DNA of 64,000 bases from Strigamia acuminata (Eukaryota > Arthropoda > Chilopoda > Geophilomorpha > Linotaeniidae), in contig OX442314.1 of assembly GCA_949358305.1 (NCBI GenBank), positions 56,367,369-56,431,368 of the forward strand. Reading direction: 5' to 3'. Shown in pieces: positions 9,533 through 20,800 of this stretch (its first letter is position 1; the number at the start of each line of letters is the position of its first letter). The notes beneath the pieces are model-generated. The model was given only the letters and a program-made list of their open reading frames with translations. It ran no database searches and was not told where the DNA came from. Both the position numbers and the translations under genes were made by a program.

Positions 9533-11620
9533 CTATTTCTCAAATTTGCGCAGGTGATGTCGGATGATCGCGCTCAACAGAAATGGGCTCGGAGTAGCGC
9601 CAAATAATACTCGAGTTTGTCGTAGTATTTTCAGCAGTGCTTTTCCTACGCCGTCCCAGTGTTCATCGATCCAGAAGAATCTCGTTGCATCACGGTCCTT
9701 CAAGGCGATTTCAATCATGTGAAACGCTTTCTTGATGTCTCCCACGATGGCCACTCTTCCAAGACGAAATCCCAACAGCACAAATATTAATGACGGCAAA
9801 AAATTGATACCTTTCGACAAGCAGTCGTTCAAGGAGAGATGTCCTTTCCGTTGTGAAGATGCATCAAATACAACTCTCAATTTCGTGGTTACTCGTTCTT
9901 CCTTGATGACTGGGCTGTGTGGCATGTAGTAAATGAGTCCTGTCGCCGTTTGGTTTGGAATTTCTTCAACGATGCCTGATCTCAGCTGCTCGTCGATGAC
10001 CTTTTTGTATTCCAGGTACAAGTTGGGTTGTTTTCTGAAACGACGGATTAGTGACATGATACGTTGTTCGGCACCTCGATAGTTGTCGTCCAACTCGTTG
10101 CTGTTCACGATCCACAGCAGTTCCACGAAGTAGTTTGATCCTGTCCACTTGATGGCCTTTTCGAATTTTTCCAACGTTTCAACGTCGTCGTTGGTTTCGA
10201 CCGACTCGTGGCGGATTCCAATCGGTTCCAGTTCCCACATCCGGCGCAAAAGGTCATCTGTTGATGGGGTAAGTGTAATTTTGTTAATTCTCACCGGTGC
10301 AGCAATAACTCTCGTTCCGTTTGTGGTCTGTCCGTGTAATGTCCAACCAAATTTCGTCTTCACGGCAATCAAGTTTTCCTCCAAAAATTCTGTCTGTCCT
10401 GTCATCACTCGCCAGTAATGGTCCACTCCAATTAGCAGGTCCACTTCCTTCGAATGCAACGCGACTTGCTTGCAGGCCACTTCGATTTTTCTTCGTTGTA
10501 TTTCCGCTTTGAGTTGTTTGTTCGGTTGTTCTCCAGGAGTGGACGTGACGTGGTCAGCTTCGATGGCTTCAATTGTGACTGCTGGCGACTTCGAGTTGGC
10601 GGGGCTGAGGACTAACTCGACTCTGTTGCGAACTTCTGATCTGGGCTCTTGCCCAAACACGGCCAAATTTATCGTTTCAGTGCCTAAAATTCTCAAATTC
10701 AGTTTTTTAGTCAACTCAGAGCGTATGAAGGTACGTTGGGCTCCCCCATCGATATAGCACACTCCCAAAGCTGAGTGCGTTGGTCCGGCCATCTTCACCA
10801 TCTGCACCATCAAAAATTCGGATTTGGGTGGACAGGTGGTAACGACTGTGTTGGTGTGGGTGATTCCCTTGCCGGCTTCTGTAGCTTTTGGTGTGTCGCA
10901 CACGTGGGTGTGATGCGCTCCCTCACAGCTGTAACATTTCATGCGAGTCCTGCATTCTTCAGTCTTGTGGGGCACTTTCCCCAAGCATCTCATGCAAATT
11001 CCTTTTTTCTGCAGCTTTTTACGTCTCTCCTCCATCGTGAGCGGGCATCTTTTACGATTATGTTCTGCAGAATCACAAAATTGGCATTTTATTATTATTA
11101 CCGATAGTTGTGCTGCTGATCCCGATCGAGGTTCCTTTTCTTTTCGACTAAATCGTCCTTTGTTGAAAGGATTGCTGTCTTTTTCCGACGTTTTGTTGTG
11201 AGACGTTTCTGGCTTCGATTGGGTTTTCAGCATGTCGTATTTGGCGTGTTTAGCGATGTGATCGCTCAACCAGTCCATTAACCTCGTTATCGATCGCTCT
11301 CCATCGCAGTCTTTGTCATATTCCATGATGATACTGCGTGGAACAGCAGACGACAGCACGGGAAAAATGGTCCGCTGTATTTCCGCCAGTGGTACTTCAA
11401 TGTTGGCTAGATTTTCTATGTTGACTTCCACGTGTCTGTGCAGCTTCTGTAAACCTATTCGATCTCGCTCGCTGCTAACAGATGGCAAATTTATGAGGTT
11501 AGACAAGTATTTGTTCTCGAGCACGATTTTATCGCCGTATTTCTTCTGCAGACGTGCGATTGCGACAGTGTAATTTCCTACGGTGATCTCGAGTGCTTTT
11601 ATATCGTCGAGCGCCTCTCT
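9533..11620 (-). pseudogene. BEL Gag C-half, protease and reverse transcriptase N-half
   Basis: The frame starts at the gag frameshift near 11620 and runs to a TAG at 9533-9535. Three zinc knuckles are visible: CQFCDSAEHNRKRC, CMRCLGKVPHKTEEC and CYSCEGAHHTHVC, the triple arrangement typical of BEL/Pao. The protease follows (VCYIDGGAQRTFI); its active-site triplet reads Asp-Gly-Gly where the family usually has Asp-Ser/Thr-Gly. The reverse transcriptase fingers and palm (YYMPHSPVIKEE, KLRVVFDASSQ, GDIKKAFHMIEI, TRVLFGATPSPFLLSAI) end just before YVDD. Confidence 0.9.
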
Positions 11621-12213
11621 CCAACCAAGTAATTTCTTAAATATAAAAGTTTATTCGTTCCGTCCAGTTGCTCGTCGTCGCCGACTTGGATCGAAAACGT
11701 TTTCCAAAACCCTCCCCATTCTTCTGGCTTACGTTCGTCAAACTTAGGTATTTCAAGTGGCTTACGTTTGATGAATGGTTGACCGTTCGTCGGCGTCGTG
11801 CGTGGTGTTGCCGCCGTCACTGCTGCGGTAATAGCCGCCGCTAGCGCGTCGAAGTCCGCCGCTGGTTGTGCGTCCGCGTTCGGTCGTAGATTCTGGGGTA
11901 AATTAGGTGGGTAATTCGCATGAGTGTACCTGCCTAAATCGGCTTTTGATGCGGCCAAGCGGTCCTCCAGTGCGTTGAGTGCTAACACGGTGTCGTCGAT
12001 CTCCTGGTCGCTTCTTGCTTGATCCAGTGTGGCGTCAAACGTTAGTTGCACTCGCTTCTGCTTTTGTTCGAGCTGTTGCAGCCATAATTCGATTGTGGCT
12101 TGCGGAATTGCAGCTCGCCCATTCAGCGCAGTGGTTATAGTGGTCAAAAGTGTTTCTGTGACCATCATGGCCGCTCGGAATGCTTTGGCTTTTAACTCAA
12201 AATTTCTCACCAT
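11599..12213 (-). pseudogene. BEL Gag N-terminal part
   Basis: An ATG at 12213, 40 bases from the primer site, opens 204 codons. The product has a helical N-terminus (VQLTFDATLDQARSDQEIDD and following), an Ala/Pro-rich linker, and the BEL Gag core signature LEIPKFDERKPEEWGGFW ... NKLLYLRNYLVGE. It ends early at 11599 because of a frameshift in GGAGAGAGGCGC at about 11617-11622 (an extra AG or one missing base). The next frame continues the Gag alignment directly, so the lesion is recent or a sequencing indel. Confidence 0.85.
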
Positions 12214-12252
12214 TTTTAGTAGATTTTTAGATGAATTCGGAATTTAAAATGT

Positions 12253-12270
12253 TCCCGGGTTTCGGCACCA
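12253..12270 (-). promoter_or_regulatory. BEL primer binding site, tRNA-Phe
   Basis: Coding-strand sequence TGGTGCCGAAACCCGGGA lies one base inside the 5' LTR. It is exactly complementary to the 3' end of animal tRNA-Phe (acceptor arm GCCGAAA...TTTCGGCA plus CCA), so reverse transcription would be primed by tRNA-Phe. Confidence 0.88.
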
Positions 12271-12271
12271 A

Positions 12272-12831
12272 TGTTAAACTTGAAGTAAATAAAGATTATT
12301 CAAAGTTTACCAATTAATTTCCAAAGTTCTCTGGATACAAATGATGAAAATGTGTTGATGTTCAAAATGGCGTCGGAGTATAAAGGAAGCACGACCACAC
12401 AGTTTTAGGTAAAAAGGTACACTAAAGTTTATTCAATTCAAATGATAAAAGGTGATGCAAATGACGAGTTCGGAGAACCAATCACAAGCATTTACAAGAT
12501 GGCGAAATGCAAATGACGCGCTCGAAGGACCAATGACGAGCGTGTCACAATTTAGAAGATTATAACATTCTTTAACAGATTAGCAACTATCATTCCGGTT
12601 GATAACAGAACAAGTTAAACCTTTTTAAATGGAAATTGAAAACATATTGTAATAAAATGATAAACAGTTAAGTAGAAATAAAACACTTTGTAATATGAAA
12701 ATATAACATACACAAATCAAATAAAATCATAAATTCAATATCAAAATTCACAAGTAAAATTGGAAATATAAATCAACAATACAAATCAATTAAAAACGGT
12801 AATTTACACGTAAAATCATCCGATTTTCACA
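12272..12831 (-). repeat. BEL 5' LTR (560 bp)
   Basis: This is the intact copy of the BEL LTR, TG...CA bounded, followed on the plus side by the GTCGG duplication. It shows the empty site of the MITE carried by the other LTR and differs from it at one other base. Confidence 0.95.
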
Positions 12832-12836
12832 GTCGG

Positions 12837-13873
12837 TTTAGCGATTTTGGTGTATTGATGAGTGCATTTTGACCATGTATGGTTTGTTCACCGCATTTGC
12901 TATCACCACGACGTATGGATATGGAATACGTGGCTCTTATGTCAAGAATTCAGTAATAGATTGCAGAATATAGTCCAGAATGAAGATTTATCTATAGCAC
13001 AGCTTCTGCATTTTCAAGAACATCTTCAGTTTTTAGATAATTCTATGTTTGCAAAAACATTCAGAGGTGAAATCGTTACTCTTTCTTCACTAATACATGC
13101 GCGACACAGAACCTCATGTAAGAATAAATCAACTGCTACTGCGAATAGAAGACAATAGACATAATTCAACATTGAATAATCTTCAGGTCTTTCTTTGCAC
13201 CTTCGAAAGCGCATTCCATTTAAGCTATTTGGATAACGTTTGGTAAGTTTTATAAAGCTTTATAGTTATAAACATTTTATTTTGTTTTATTATTGTTTAG
13301 TTATGTTAGTGTATAGATCAAAATCTTAAATGTGCAATTGTTAGAGAAACCTTTTGTTTTGTTTGCTAAGATACAATAAATGAAAATGTATTACAAAATG
13401 GATTACAATGAGTAAATGTGTGTGTGAAAAGAAAGGAGACCAAAATCTTATTTTATTTCTGGACATGATTTATTTAAACCCAACAAGTTACTCGCCAAAC
13501 ATGTTTGTATGAGTGCTTGGTTCGTTTGGCCATCTACTTATCGCCTGAAACACGTTAAAAATAAGCTATTTTGACCAAAAAGGACCGTTTTTTGACCAGT
13601 TTTGACCATGTGGTTATTTTGCTACAAAAAATTACCCATCAAACAATCGTTTTGCAGAAAATAAGCGAAATATACACACAATTGGGTAAAAATGATTTTC
13701 TACAAGTGGGAATTTAATTTCTGCGTAACGAGCAAGTTTAAATCCCAAAACCATGAAGGAAACTGTTTTCATTCACGATTAATATTGCTTCCGTTAGTAT
13801 AAACCCAAAATTTTGGCTGAGCCGATCAGCTGGCTGACCGCTGCAGATAGTTTTTGAGTGTTGTAGCAGCAAG
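12837..13873. other. intergenic stretch, no supported gene
   Basis: A 98-codon plus frame from 12862 has no recognised domain. Around 13570-13620 the motif TTTTGACCA recurs three or four times in a short degenerate cluster. The last four bases (CAAG, 13870-13873) are the left target duplication of gypsy A. Minus-strand codons just right of 13798 continue a frame interrupted by gypsy A (see 26345-26625). Confidence 0.6.
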
Positions 13874-14947
13874 TGCGGCGATCCGGGTTTTTACTTATTA
13901 AATTATGTAAATTCAATAAGCAATCGTCGTAGAGATGCCGTACAGGACTTCTACTCTGTGGCCAAATGTTTGTCTAGGGGAATGATTTTACACAGAGTAA
14001 AGGAAAAATTAGATAGTTTTAATTGTTCAAAATACAAAGGAGGTATATTTGAAATGAAATAATAATGTTTGGGGTCGATCTGGCTTCTTCTTCAATGTCT
14101 ACACTCACAGGTGACCGTTGGCTCCAAGATGGCGTCGATGGCGTCGTGTGAGCGCGGGATTTTAGCGGAGTAAACTCGACGCTAAAATACGTTGCTAAAT
14201 ATTCTAAAATCCTCGTGGAGCACGCTCGACACGAGAATACTTCTCACACACAGTGAAAGTGATTATTACGGAGCAAGCTCGACGTAACAATCCGTCTTAA
14301 CACAATCTGCCTTGTGGAGTTAAACTCAACACAAAGCCTTCAAATTGACAGAGCAAGCTCTATGTCAATTCCACACAGAAATGGCTTAAATTACGCGTAG
14401 TAATTCAAGCAGAAGGGCGCTATTCCGTACAGTTGGCACGGACCAGCAATGAATCTCGATTCTTCCAATATCACAGATCACACTTAGCGAGTTTGGGCAT
14501 AAGTTTGACACGGTTGTGAAAGGTTTGGAAGCAGGATCAAGAGTGCGGGAAGAGTGGGCCAAAACCGTTTGGCTCACTTCTAAATCTGCTCAGAAAAGCT
14601 GCGCAGATGACGAGTTGCACAAAGATCACACACGGCCGCCTTCGGGTCGTGTGCAACAATTGAGCCGGGCACGCGCGAGGGGAAGGGATGCTCCGCCCAG
14701 GCACACGCCTAGCAGCATCATCAAAGCAATGCACGCTGCAGCGCGATTGGTTGACGCTGTTGCTGGGCCAAAACTTGCTGCAAAACACAATATTATTTGG
14801 GTAATATTGTGTCTTGTTTTATATTTTATTAATGTATGTTTTATTTCAATTTACATTGAAACAAAACATATAAGCTTGTTGAATATGTTTATAAGACAAT
14901 TTGGAAATATGGTGCGCACTCAAATAGGAATATTTGAGGTCACCACA
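13874..14947 (-). repeat. gypsy A 3' LTR (1074 bp)
   Basis: Coding-strand ends are TGTGGTGACC and GGATCGCCGCA (TG...CA). It is the same length as the partner at 25271-26344 and the two copies in element B. It contains the hairpin array at 14159-14370. Open frames crossing it (for example 14516-15076 plus) recur in all four LTR copies only because the DNA is repeated; no domain is seen. Confidence 0.96.
14159..14370 (-). other. array of five isostructural hairpins in the gypsy LTR
   Basis: Five successive inverted repeats sit at 14159-14188, 14212-14235, 14262-14291, 14310-14336 and 14343-14370. Each has an outer stem of 6-9 bp, then GAG, a 4-5 base loop, CTC, and a 2-base bulge. Outer stems differ in sequence but remain complementary: ATTTTAGCG/CGCTAAAAT, CTCGTG/CACGAG, ATTATTACG/CGTAACAAT with one mismatch, CCTTGTG/CACAAAG with one mismatch, AATTGACA/TGTCAATT. 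The same array occurs at 25556-25767, 39301-39512 and 51049-51260. The role is unknown; an RNA structure in the LTR transcript or a repeated protein-binding motif are both possible. Confidence 0.85.
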
Positions 14948-14961
14948 CTTCCCCCCCTTTT
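14948..14961 (-). promoter_or_regulatory. gypsy A polypurine tract
   Basis: Coding-strand AAAAGGGGGGGAAG abuts the 3' LTR start TGTGG and would prime plus-strand synthesis. The matching tract in copy B is at 40090-40103. Confidence 0.9.
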
Positions 14962-15122
14962 AAGAAAGAATCTTATTCTTTTCCAAAAAGAGACAGGTAA
15001 GTATATGAATAAATACACAAGGTTTCAAAGTAAAATGGAACAGGATATATATTTATTCTTTTTTATTACAATATAAAAAATAAAAAAGGAATTATTTTTT
15101 AATGAATGGGCATGTTCCCTAA

Positions 15123-17609
15123 TTATTTAGGCAGCATGTCCGTTGAATGATCGTTGGGATCTTTGTGCTCTGTGACGGTGCACAAAGGTCGGCCGGCGTT
15201 TGGTCCTGACCGGAAGCCAGGGTTGATGTGGAGCCACACTTGCTTGATGCGGTCCACACCATCCCTTCGTCCAAAACCCATCTCGAAATACTCCTGCGGG
15301 TCTTGAGGCGTAATTCGAGCGAACACCAGGCGTTGATGCAGGATCCACGGCTGCTGTTCCTTGATGTGGTTTTCCAGCCACGCGAGGACTCGGTTGCATA
15401 AATCCTCGCTGTTCTGGAGAATCGTTTTCGTCGCGCTCGTTATGTAGCAAAAGGCGTATAATGAGCGCAAACGTTGATAGGCGGTGAGGTGGGTGGCCAT
15501 ACTCGATCCCCTATCTCTTGGCGGCGAATCCTTTGGAGGAGGCGGCGGTGGCGGCGACTTTTTGCAGATCGAGAGGGATCTGGATCTGCGCAAAGCCGGG
15601 GTGCGCGTCTTTGGTCTGGCACCGCAGGCCACAGGCACGACGAACTCGCGATCGTCGCTGTCGAGCCATTCCATCGGAGACGAGATGTTGCAACTCGGTG
15701 CCTCGGTTGCACGGGAAACACTCGACGTTGCCGTGATGGCAGCGTGGAGTGGAGCTGCGGATGACGGTGGTGCGCCAGCGGGACGGGCGGTAGCTCGTTC
15801 TGCTGCGCGTCGCTGCTTCAGCGCAGCCCATTCCTGCCGTAGTCGAATGGCGGATCCAGCCGGAGTTTCGCCAGTCGCCTCGGCTTGTTGCGTCAATTCG
15901 GCGAGCATCGTTGGAGGATCGGGGCGAACTGACTCCCAATCGTCCAGCAAGGCTCGTGGAAGCCCTAACGGCACGGTCCACAATCGAGTGGCGGCCGCCA
16001 GAGCAATCTGTGGGTCGGGAAAGACTCCTTGGAACAGGATTCGAAGCAGTCCCTCCGACAATTTCCTGTTCATTTTCTGCAGCGTCCGTTGCAGTTGCTT
16101 GTCGGACTTGCACGACGCAAGCTCTCGGGCAAGCCATTGCCATTCCTTCTCTCCTTCGCGGATCTGAGCGAGTTGGTATTCGTCCAGATGCGCGAGGTAC
16201 ATCGTTTGGGCTGTCTCGGGAAACGATGAGAATCGCCTCCAGAGATCAGCGCACTCCTGTGCGGGAAATGGTTCTTGAGAGACGTATCCCTCAAAACGGA
16301 TGACCGATGTCACGTGTGGCACGGGCACCGATGGGTCTGGTCGCATGTCGCTGGTGACTGGACGGCAAGCGAACGGTAAAGAGGTTGTGACGTCTCCCTG
16401 ACCGGCTTGCAATGCGGCGATGCGACGATCTTCCTTCGCTATCTCATCCGACCAGTCAATCTGGCAGGAGGAGGTGGAAGCGCTAAGCTGAGAAGCGTTG
16501 GATCTTTCTTCGCGCGACGAGAGTGAACTCCTCGTGGAAGATTGGCGCGATTGCACTCGAGGTCGGCTTCGGGATGCGGGTCTCGACACGGACTTCGAAT
16601 GTCTTTTTGGCGGCGTCGACTCGCGTCGGTGATGCGAGCGATGACGAGCCTTCTGGAGTGGAGGTAACCCTCCAATGGCGCCTTCCCCCGACGACTGTGT
16701 TGGGGAGGAGCGACGGCCACTGTAGGGCTACCTCGATGATCGTGACCTCGACGTGGAGCGCGGTGGCACCACGTGGATGGTGGAAGCGACCTGTACCCGG
16801 GGCTCAGGCTCTGGATACGGGTTTGGCACAAAATCAGCATGGAAACATCCGCCCATGGCTAGTTGATGCATTTCCGACTGGCATGTCGGCACCCAACGTT
16901 TCTTTCCGTCCGTTGTTACACGGAAAGATTCGTGGTAGAGGCGCACAACCTCGGCTTTGGTTTGGTCCAAGCGTTGGAAAATGTCCTCTAGAATCTGTCG
17001 ACGCTCCCACGCAGGAGCGTTGAAGTAACGGCGATGGTCTCGCGTTTCTTGATTGATCACTGTGAAGGCGAAGTCAAGCAACACGTTTCGCAGTGGTCCG
17101 AAGGTATCGCGCTTCATTGCCCACTCGAGGGCGTCGCGATGACCAAATCCATCGATTAAATAGGCGATCCGAAACTTCGTTCCCCATCGCTTGTTTAAGG
17201 CCTTGGAGAACTTGTGTCGGGCCGCCCAAAACGTCAGTCGTCCTTTAGACTTTATGATTTCTGGCGGCAATGCATGTCGCCAGACACCAGGAGCTGTTGG
17301 AACATCGGGGTGCAGTTCGAGATGCGTCTCCCGAAGCTGGATGATCCGGTCGTGTCTCTGTGCACGAGTTTCGCCGTTTGGATCGGCGAATAGGCCTCCT
17401 CGAAGTTGTGGTCGGGGCGGCGCGACTGGCAAACGGGCAGCAGCGTCGGCCAGAGCGGCTTGAGCTTCGGCGGACGCTTCGGCGGACTCTTCGGTGACAT
17501 CCACGGATGTATTCGAAGTATTTGCGGAACCAAGCAGCGTCGAATTTGTTTCTAATTCGAGGCTGTTGGCGCCGGCTTCGCTTCCTTCTTTCGGTTCCTC
17601 TCCTTCCAT
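15123..17609 (-). pseudogene. gypsy A ORF3, unknown product, one nonsense codon
   Basis: The third ORF lies where env-bearing gypsy elements carry env. It would span 828 codons from ATG 17609 to 15123, but TAG at 16728-16730 cuts it; copy B has TCG there. The product is not recognised. It has an acidic Ala/Glu-rich start, a central region with WAARHKFSKALNKRWGTKFR and DHRRYFNAPAWERRQILEDI, an SR-rich basic linker, a helical block (LWRRFSSFPETAQTMYLAHL...), a proline run (KKSPPPPPPPK), and a C-terminal block starting LTAYQRLRSLYAFCYITSA. No signal peptide, transmembrane segment or furin site is visible, so it does not look like an envelope protein. It is clearly GC-richer than gag and pol. A pyrimidine-rich stretch ending in TTAG about 9 bases before the ATG could be a splice acceptor for a subgenomic mRNA. 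Confidence 0.75.
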
Positions 17610-17655
17610 TTGAACGACTAATCCAAATGGAAAGAAAAACGAAAATTAATTTATT

Positions 17656-17688
17656 AGTTTTTCTTTGGAAAATTCCAAAGAAAAAACT
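17656..17688. repeat. palindrome between gypsy A pol and ORF3
   Basis: TTTTTCTTTGGAA and TTCCAAAGAAAAA (17658-17670 and 17673-17685) form a 13-bp perfect stem around AA. It lies in the pol-ORF3 spacer of both copies (B at about 43149-43181). Function unknown. Confidence 0.75.
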
Positions 17689-17817
17689 ACTTACAATTGA
17701 AGATTCGGGAGAATTTATCCAGTTGTTTCGCTTTTGGTTTTTCGGAGATGAGCACTTAGCACACGTGTGAGATCGAAGTGAACTCAGACGCGAAGTGATT
17801 AGTTCAAATACCGGAAG

Positions 17818-20800
17818 TTACGTTTGGGTAACGTCGCTGTTAGCGACGTCATCCAATCTCATTGGTTGATTGGTTACCTTAGGGCTCGAGGAATTGCTCC
17901 TGACGTCATAAGGCTGATCCCTGGATCTCGAGGTTATCGAGGGGAGAAGACACATGTTGTTTTTTCCTCTCGGTTTACGAGTCCGAAGATTATATCTCTT
18001 TGTCGGCGAGGGATTTATTGTATTTAAATCGCCGTCTTCATTGTCATCGGAGACTGAGTCAGATGAGTCTTTTATTTCAGATGTTTTTTGTTTCTTTTCT
18101 AAAAACACCTTTTTATTTAATTTTTTAGCAATTTCAAGCTTTTTGAAACTGTCACGAAGTTCAACGTCGTTATTCACGAGGTCTGACTCCATTTGTGGTT
18201 TGGATGAATTATCGACAGGTATTTTCTTTAATTCATCGTCATCTAACGTATTAATTATATTTTCGGTCTTTTGACCGACTTCTTCGCCTTCTAACCATAC
18301 TTCCTGATCGAAACTCGGGAAATACGGAGTTAATTCAGACGAATGGACAGCTGGAAATATTTCGTTATTTTCTAGCTTTCTCAATTCTACGGATCCTCCC
18401 TGTAATACTTTGGTTATTACATATGGTCCTGTTCTTTTATCAGCGATGCCAGCTGCAATGCCGCGGGCAGCGCTCGACAAAACATGAGAATCTCTCCAAA
18501 CTAAATCGTTTAATTTAAAATTGGAGAACTTCTCACCTTCTTTCTTAAGATTTACTCGTCTACGCAAATCTAACACGTGTGACATCATGTGCTGATATGT
18601 TTCGGCGATAACGGCTTCTAATTTTTGCACGTATAAATGTGGGTTTTTTGGATCTACGACCAAAATTCCTTCAGGTATTCTTGGATCCCAAGGTACTCTG
18701 AGTTCGCGAAAAAAGTTAAGAAATGCGGGAGAGAAGTCTCTTCCTCTCGTCACCGTAGTTCTCAAACTAAATGCAAATTCACGCAAATATTCGTCCCATT
18801 TGGAATGAATAGATGAATAAATTGCAACCAAATATTTGATGTCACGGTTAACCCTTTCAACCGGGTTAGCTTGTGGGTGATACGTTGAAGTTGGTGTTGG
18901 AACCATCTTGAACTTTTCACAAAATTTTTTAAAGACTTGGGCACGAAATTGCGGGCCGTTGTCAGAAATAATTTTACGAGGGAATCCCATGCTCATGGAA
19001 AGGTGATAAATACAATTTGCTACTTTTCCAGCAGTGGGGTTACACATTGGATATAATTCTGGCCAATGAGTTGCCACGTCAAGTATGACTAAAATATGTG
19101 TGTTGTTTTTGCGCGTCCGAGGTTTCGGGCCGGTCAAATCAACACTTAGGCAGTCAAATGGGCTGTAAGGACCCATTTGCGCTGCTTCAATTTGTCCTTT
19201 CGTTCGAGGCTTGCAAGCTTGGCAACGCTCACAATGTCGAATGAATTTCGTAATGTCCGATTTCATGCCTTTCCAGGTATAAATTCGGCGTGCTCGATAA
19301 AGAGTCCTTGCAATTCCTGGGTGGCCAGAAAGTGGGTGGCCATGCATTAGCCAAATAATTTTATACTTCAATGTCTGAGGTACAAAAACTTTGAGTGCTC
19401 TCCCATCCTCCCCCAATTCATCAGACATTGTGGGATGAAATTGCATTAATAAGTCATCTTCAATTAAGAAGGTGGTTGCGTGTTTTCTATATTGTTTCCT
19501 CTGGAGTCGCGTTGTGACGTCAGGCGGAAATTGATTACAATTTAAAAAATTACGCATCAATTGGCAAACTTTATCTTCTTTTTGGGCCTTGATTATGTCT
19601 TCCCTTGTGGGAGGTTCACAATCAAGACGCTCTACAATTTTGGCGACAAATGCTTTTATTAAAACATTTGACGAAGGAACTTGGAATTTCCTTGAAATTT
19701 GCGCTCTTATGACGTCATCTGATTCCTCAGAGGGGTCATAGATTTTAGTCCAATAGTTGACGAATTCGTGATCTTCCTTTTCCTCCAGCGTGGAGACAGG
19801 AAGCTCATGAAATTTTCCCATTTTCCAATTTCGTTGTGGTGATGGACAGTAAGATAATAATTCATCATTATCTCCATCATCTTCAGGATTTTCCGGTTTA
19901 TCAATCGGTGATCTGGATAAAGCATCCGCTAAAACATTTAGTGGACCTTTAATATATTGTATTTCGAAAGAGTAGCGCATTAGCTCCATTTGCCAACGTG
20001 CTAACCTTCCGGCAGGTTCGTCTAACTGCATCAACCATTTTAGTGCTTGATGGTCAGTCCTTACTATGAATGTTGTAAATTCCAAGTAATGTCGAAATTT
20101 ACGTAATGCCCAGATTACCGCTAGGCACTCCAATTCTGTGGCGCTGTAATTTATCTCAGCAGGTTGCAAACTTCTGCTGGCATAAACACAAGGCACTTCT
20201 ATATTTTGATCATCGATTTCCCTCATTTGCATAAGCGCGGCGCCAAGTCCTTTTCTGCTGGCGTCGGTATGCACAATAAATGGTTCTGTCAAATCAGGCA
20301 TGGCCATTGTTTCTGCATTTGTTAAAGCATCTTTTATTTGATTAAAAGCTTCTTGATGAATTTCTGACCAAATAAATTCCACATCCTTTTTGAGTAAAGG
20401 ACGCAGAGGTTCTGTCATTACTGCAAGATTTTTAAGTAATCGGTGAAAAAAGTTCACCATTCCCAAAAATCTTTGCAACTCTTTCAAATTCGAAGGAGCT
20501 GGCATTTCTTTAATAGCTGCGACTTTTTTAGGGTCGACACTAACTCCTTGAACACTTAACTTGTAACCAAGAAAAGTTAATTCCTTTCTGCCAAATTTTG
20601 ATTTTTCTGGATGAACATGAAGATTTGCATTTTCAAGTTTACTCAGGATTTCTTCCAGATGAATCATGTGTTCTTCAAAATTTTTTGATATAATAATTAT
20701 ATCATCGAGGTATGCCCATGCGAATTTTCGATAGGCGTCCCCCAAAATTTTTTCTATCAACTTTTGGAAAGTTGACGGCGCATTTACGAGACCAAAGGGC

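Larger units (their letters stand above)
5907..12831 (-). mobile_element. complete BEL/Pao LTR retrotransposon, non-autonomous by point lesions
   Basis: Two LTRs of 560 bp (the left one split by a 466-bp MITE plus its 2-bp duplication) flank gag-pol on the minus strand. GTCGG occurs at 5902-5906 and again at 12832-12836, a perfect 5-bp target duplication that fixes the ends. The domain order is Gag with three zinc knuckles, protease, reverse transcriptase, RNase H, integrase zinc domain, integrase core, as in BEL/Pao. The LTRs differ at one base outside the MITE (C/G in GGCGTCGCAG versus GGCGTCGGAG), so insertion was recent. Three lesions break the ORF: a frameshift near 11620, a TAG at 9533-9535 and a frameshift near 7886. 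Confidence 0.96.

Noticed and set aside
14516-15076. 186-codon plus ORF in the gypsy LTR, repeated at 25913, 39658 and 51406
   Set aside because: Its C-terminus differs at each copy because it runs into whatever follows the LTR; it is antisense to the element and has no domain.
15484-16167. 227-codon plus-strand ORF (and its twin at 40626-41309) and other antisense frames across gypsy ORF3
   Set aside because: They are antisense shadows of the GC-rich ORF3, with no domain; they recur only because the element is duplicated.
15123-17609. ORF3 as a retroviral envelope gene
   Set aside because: No signal peptide, transmembrane helix, furin site or fusion peptide can be seen; position alone is not enough.
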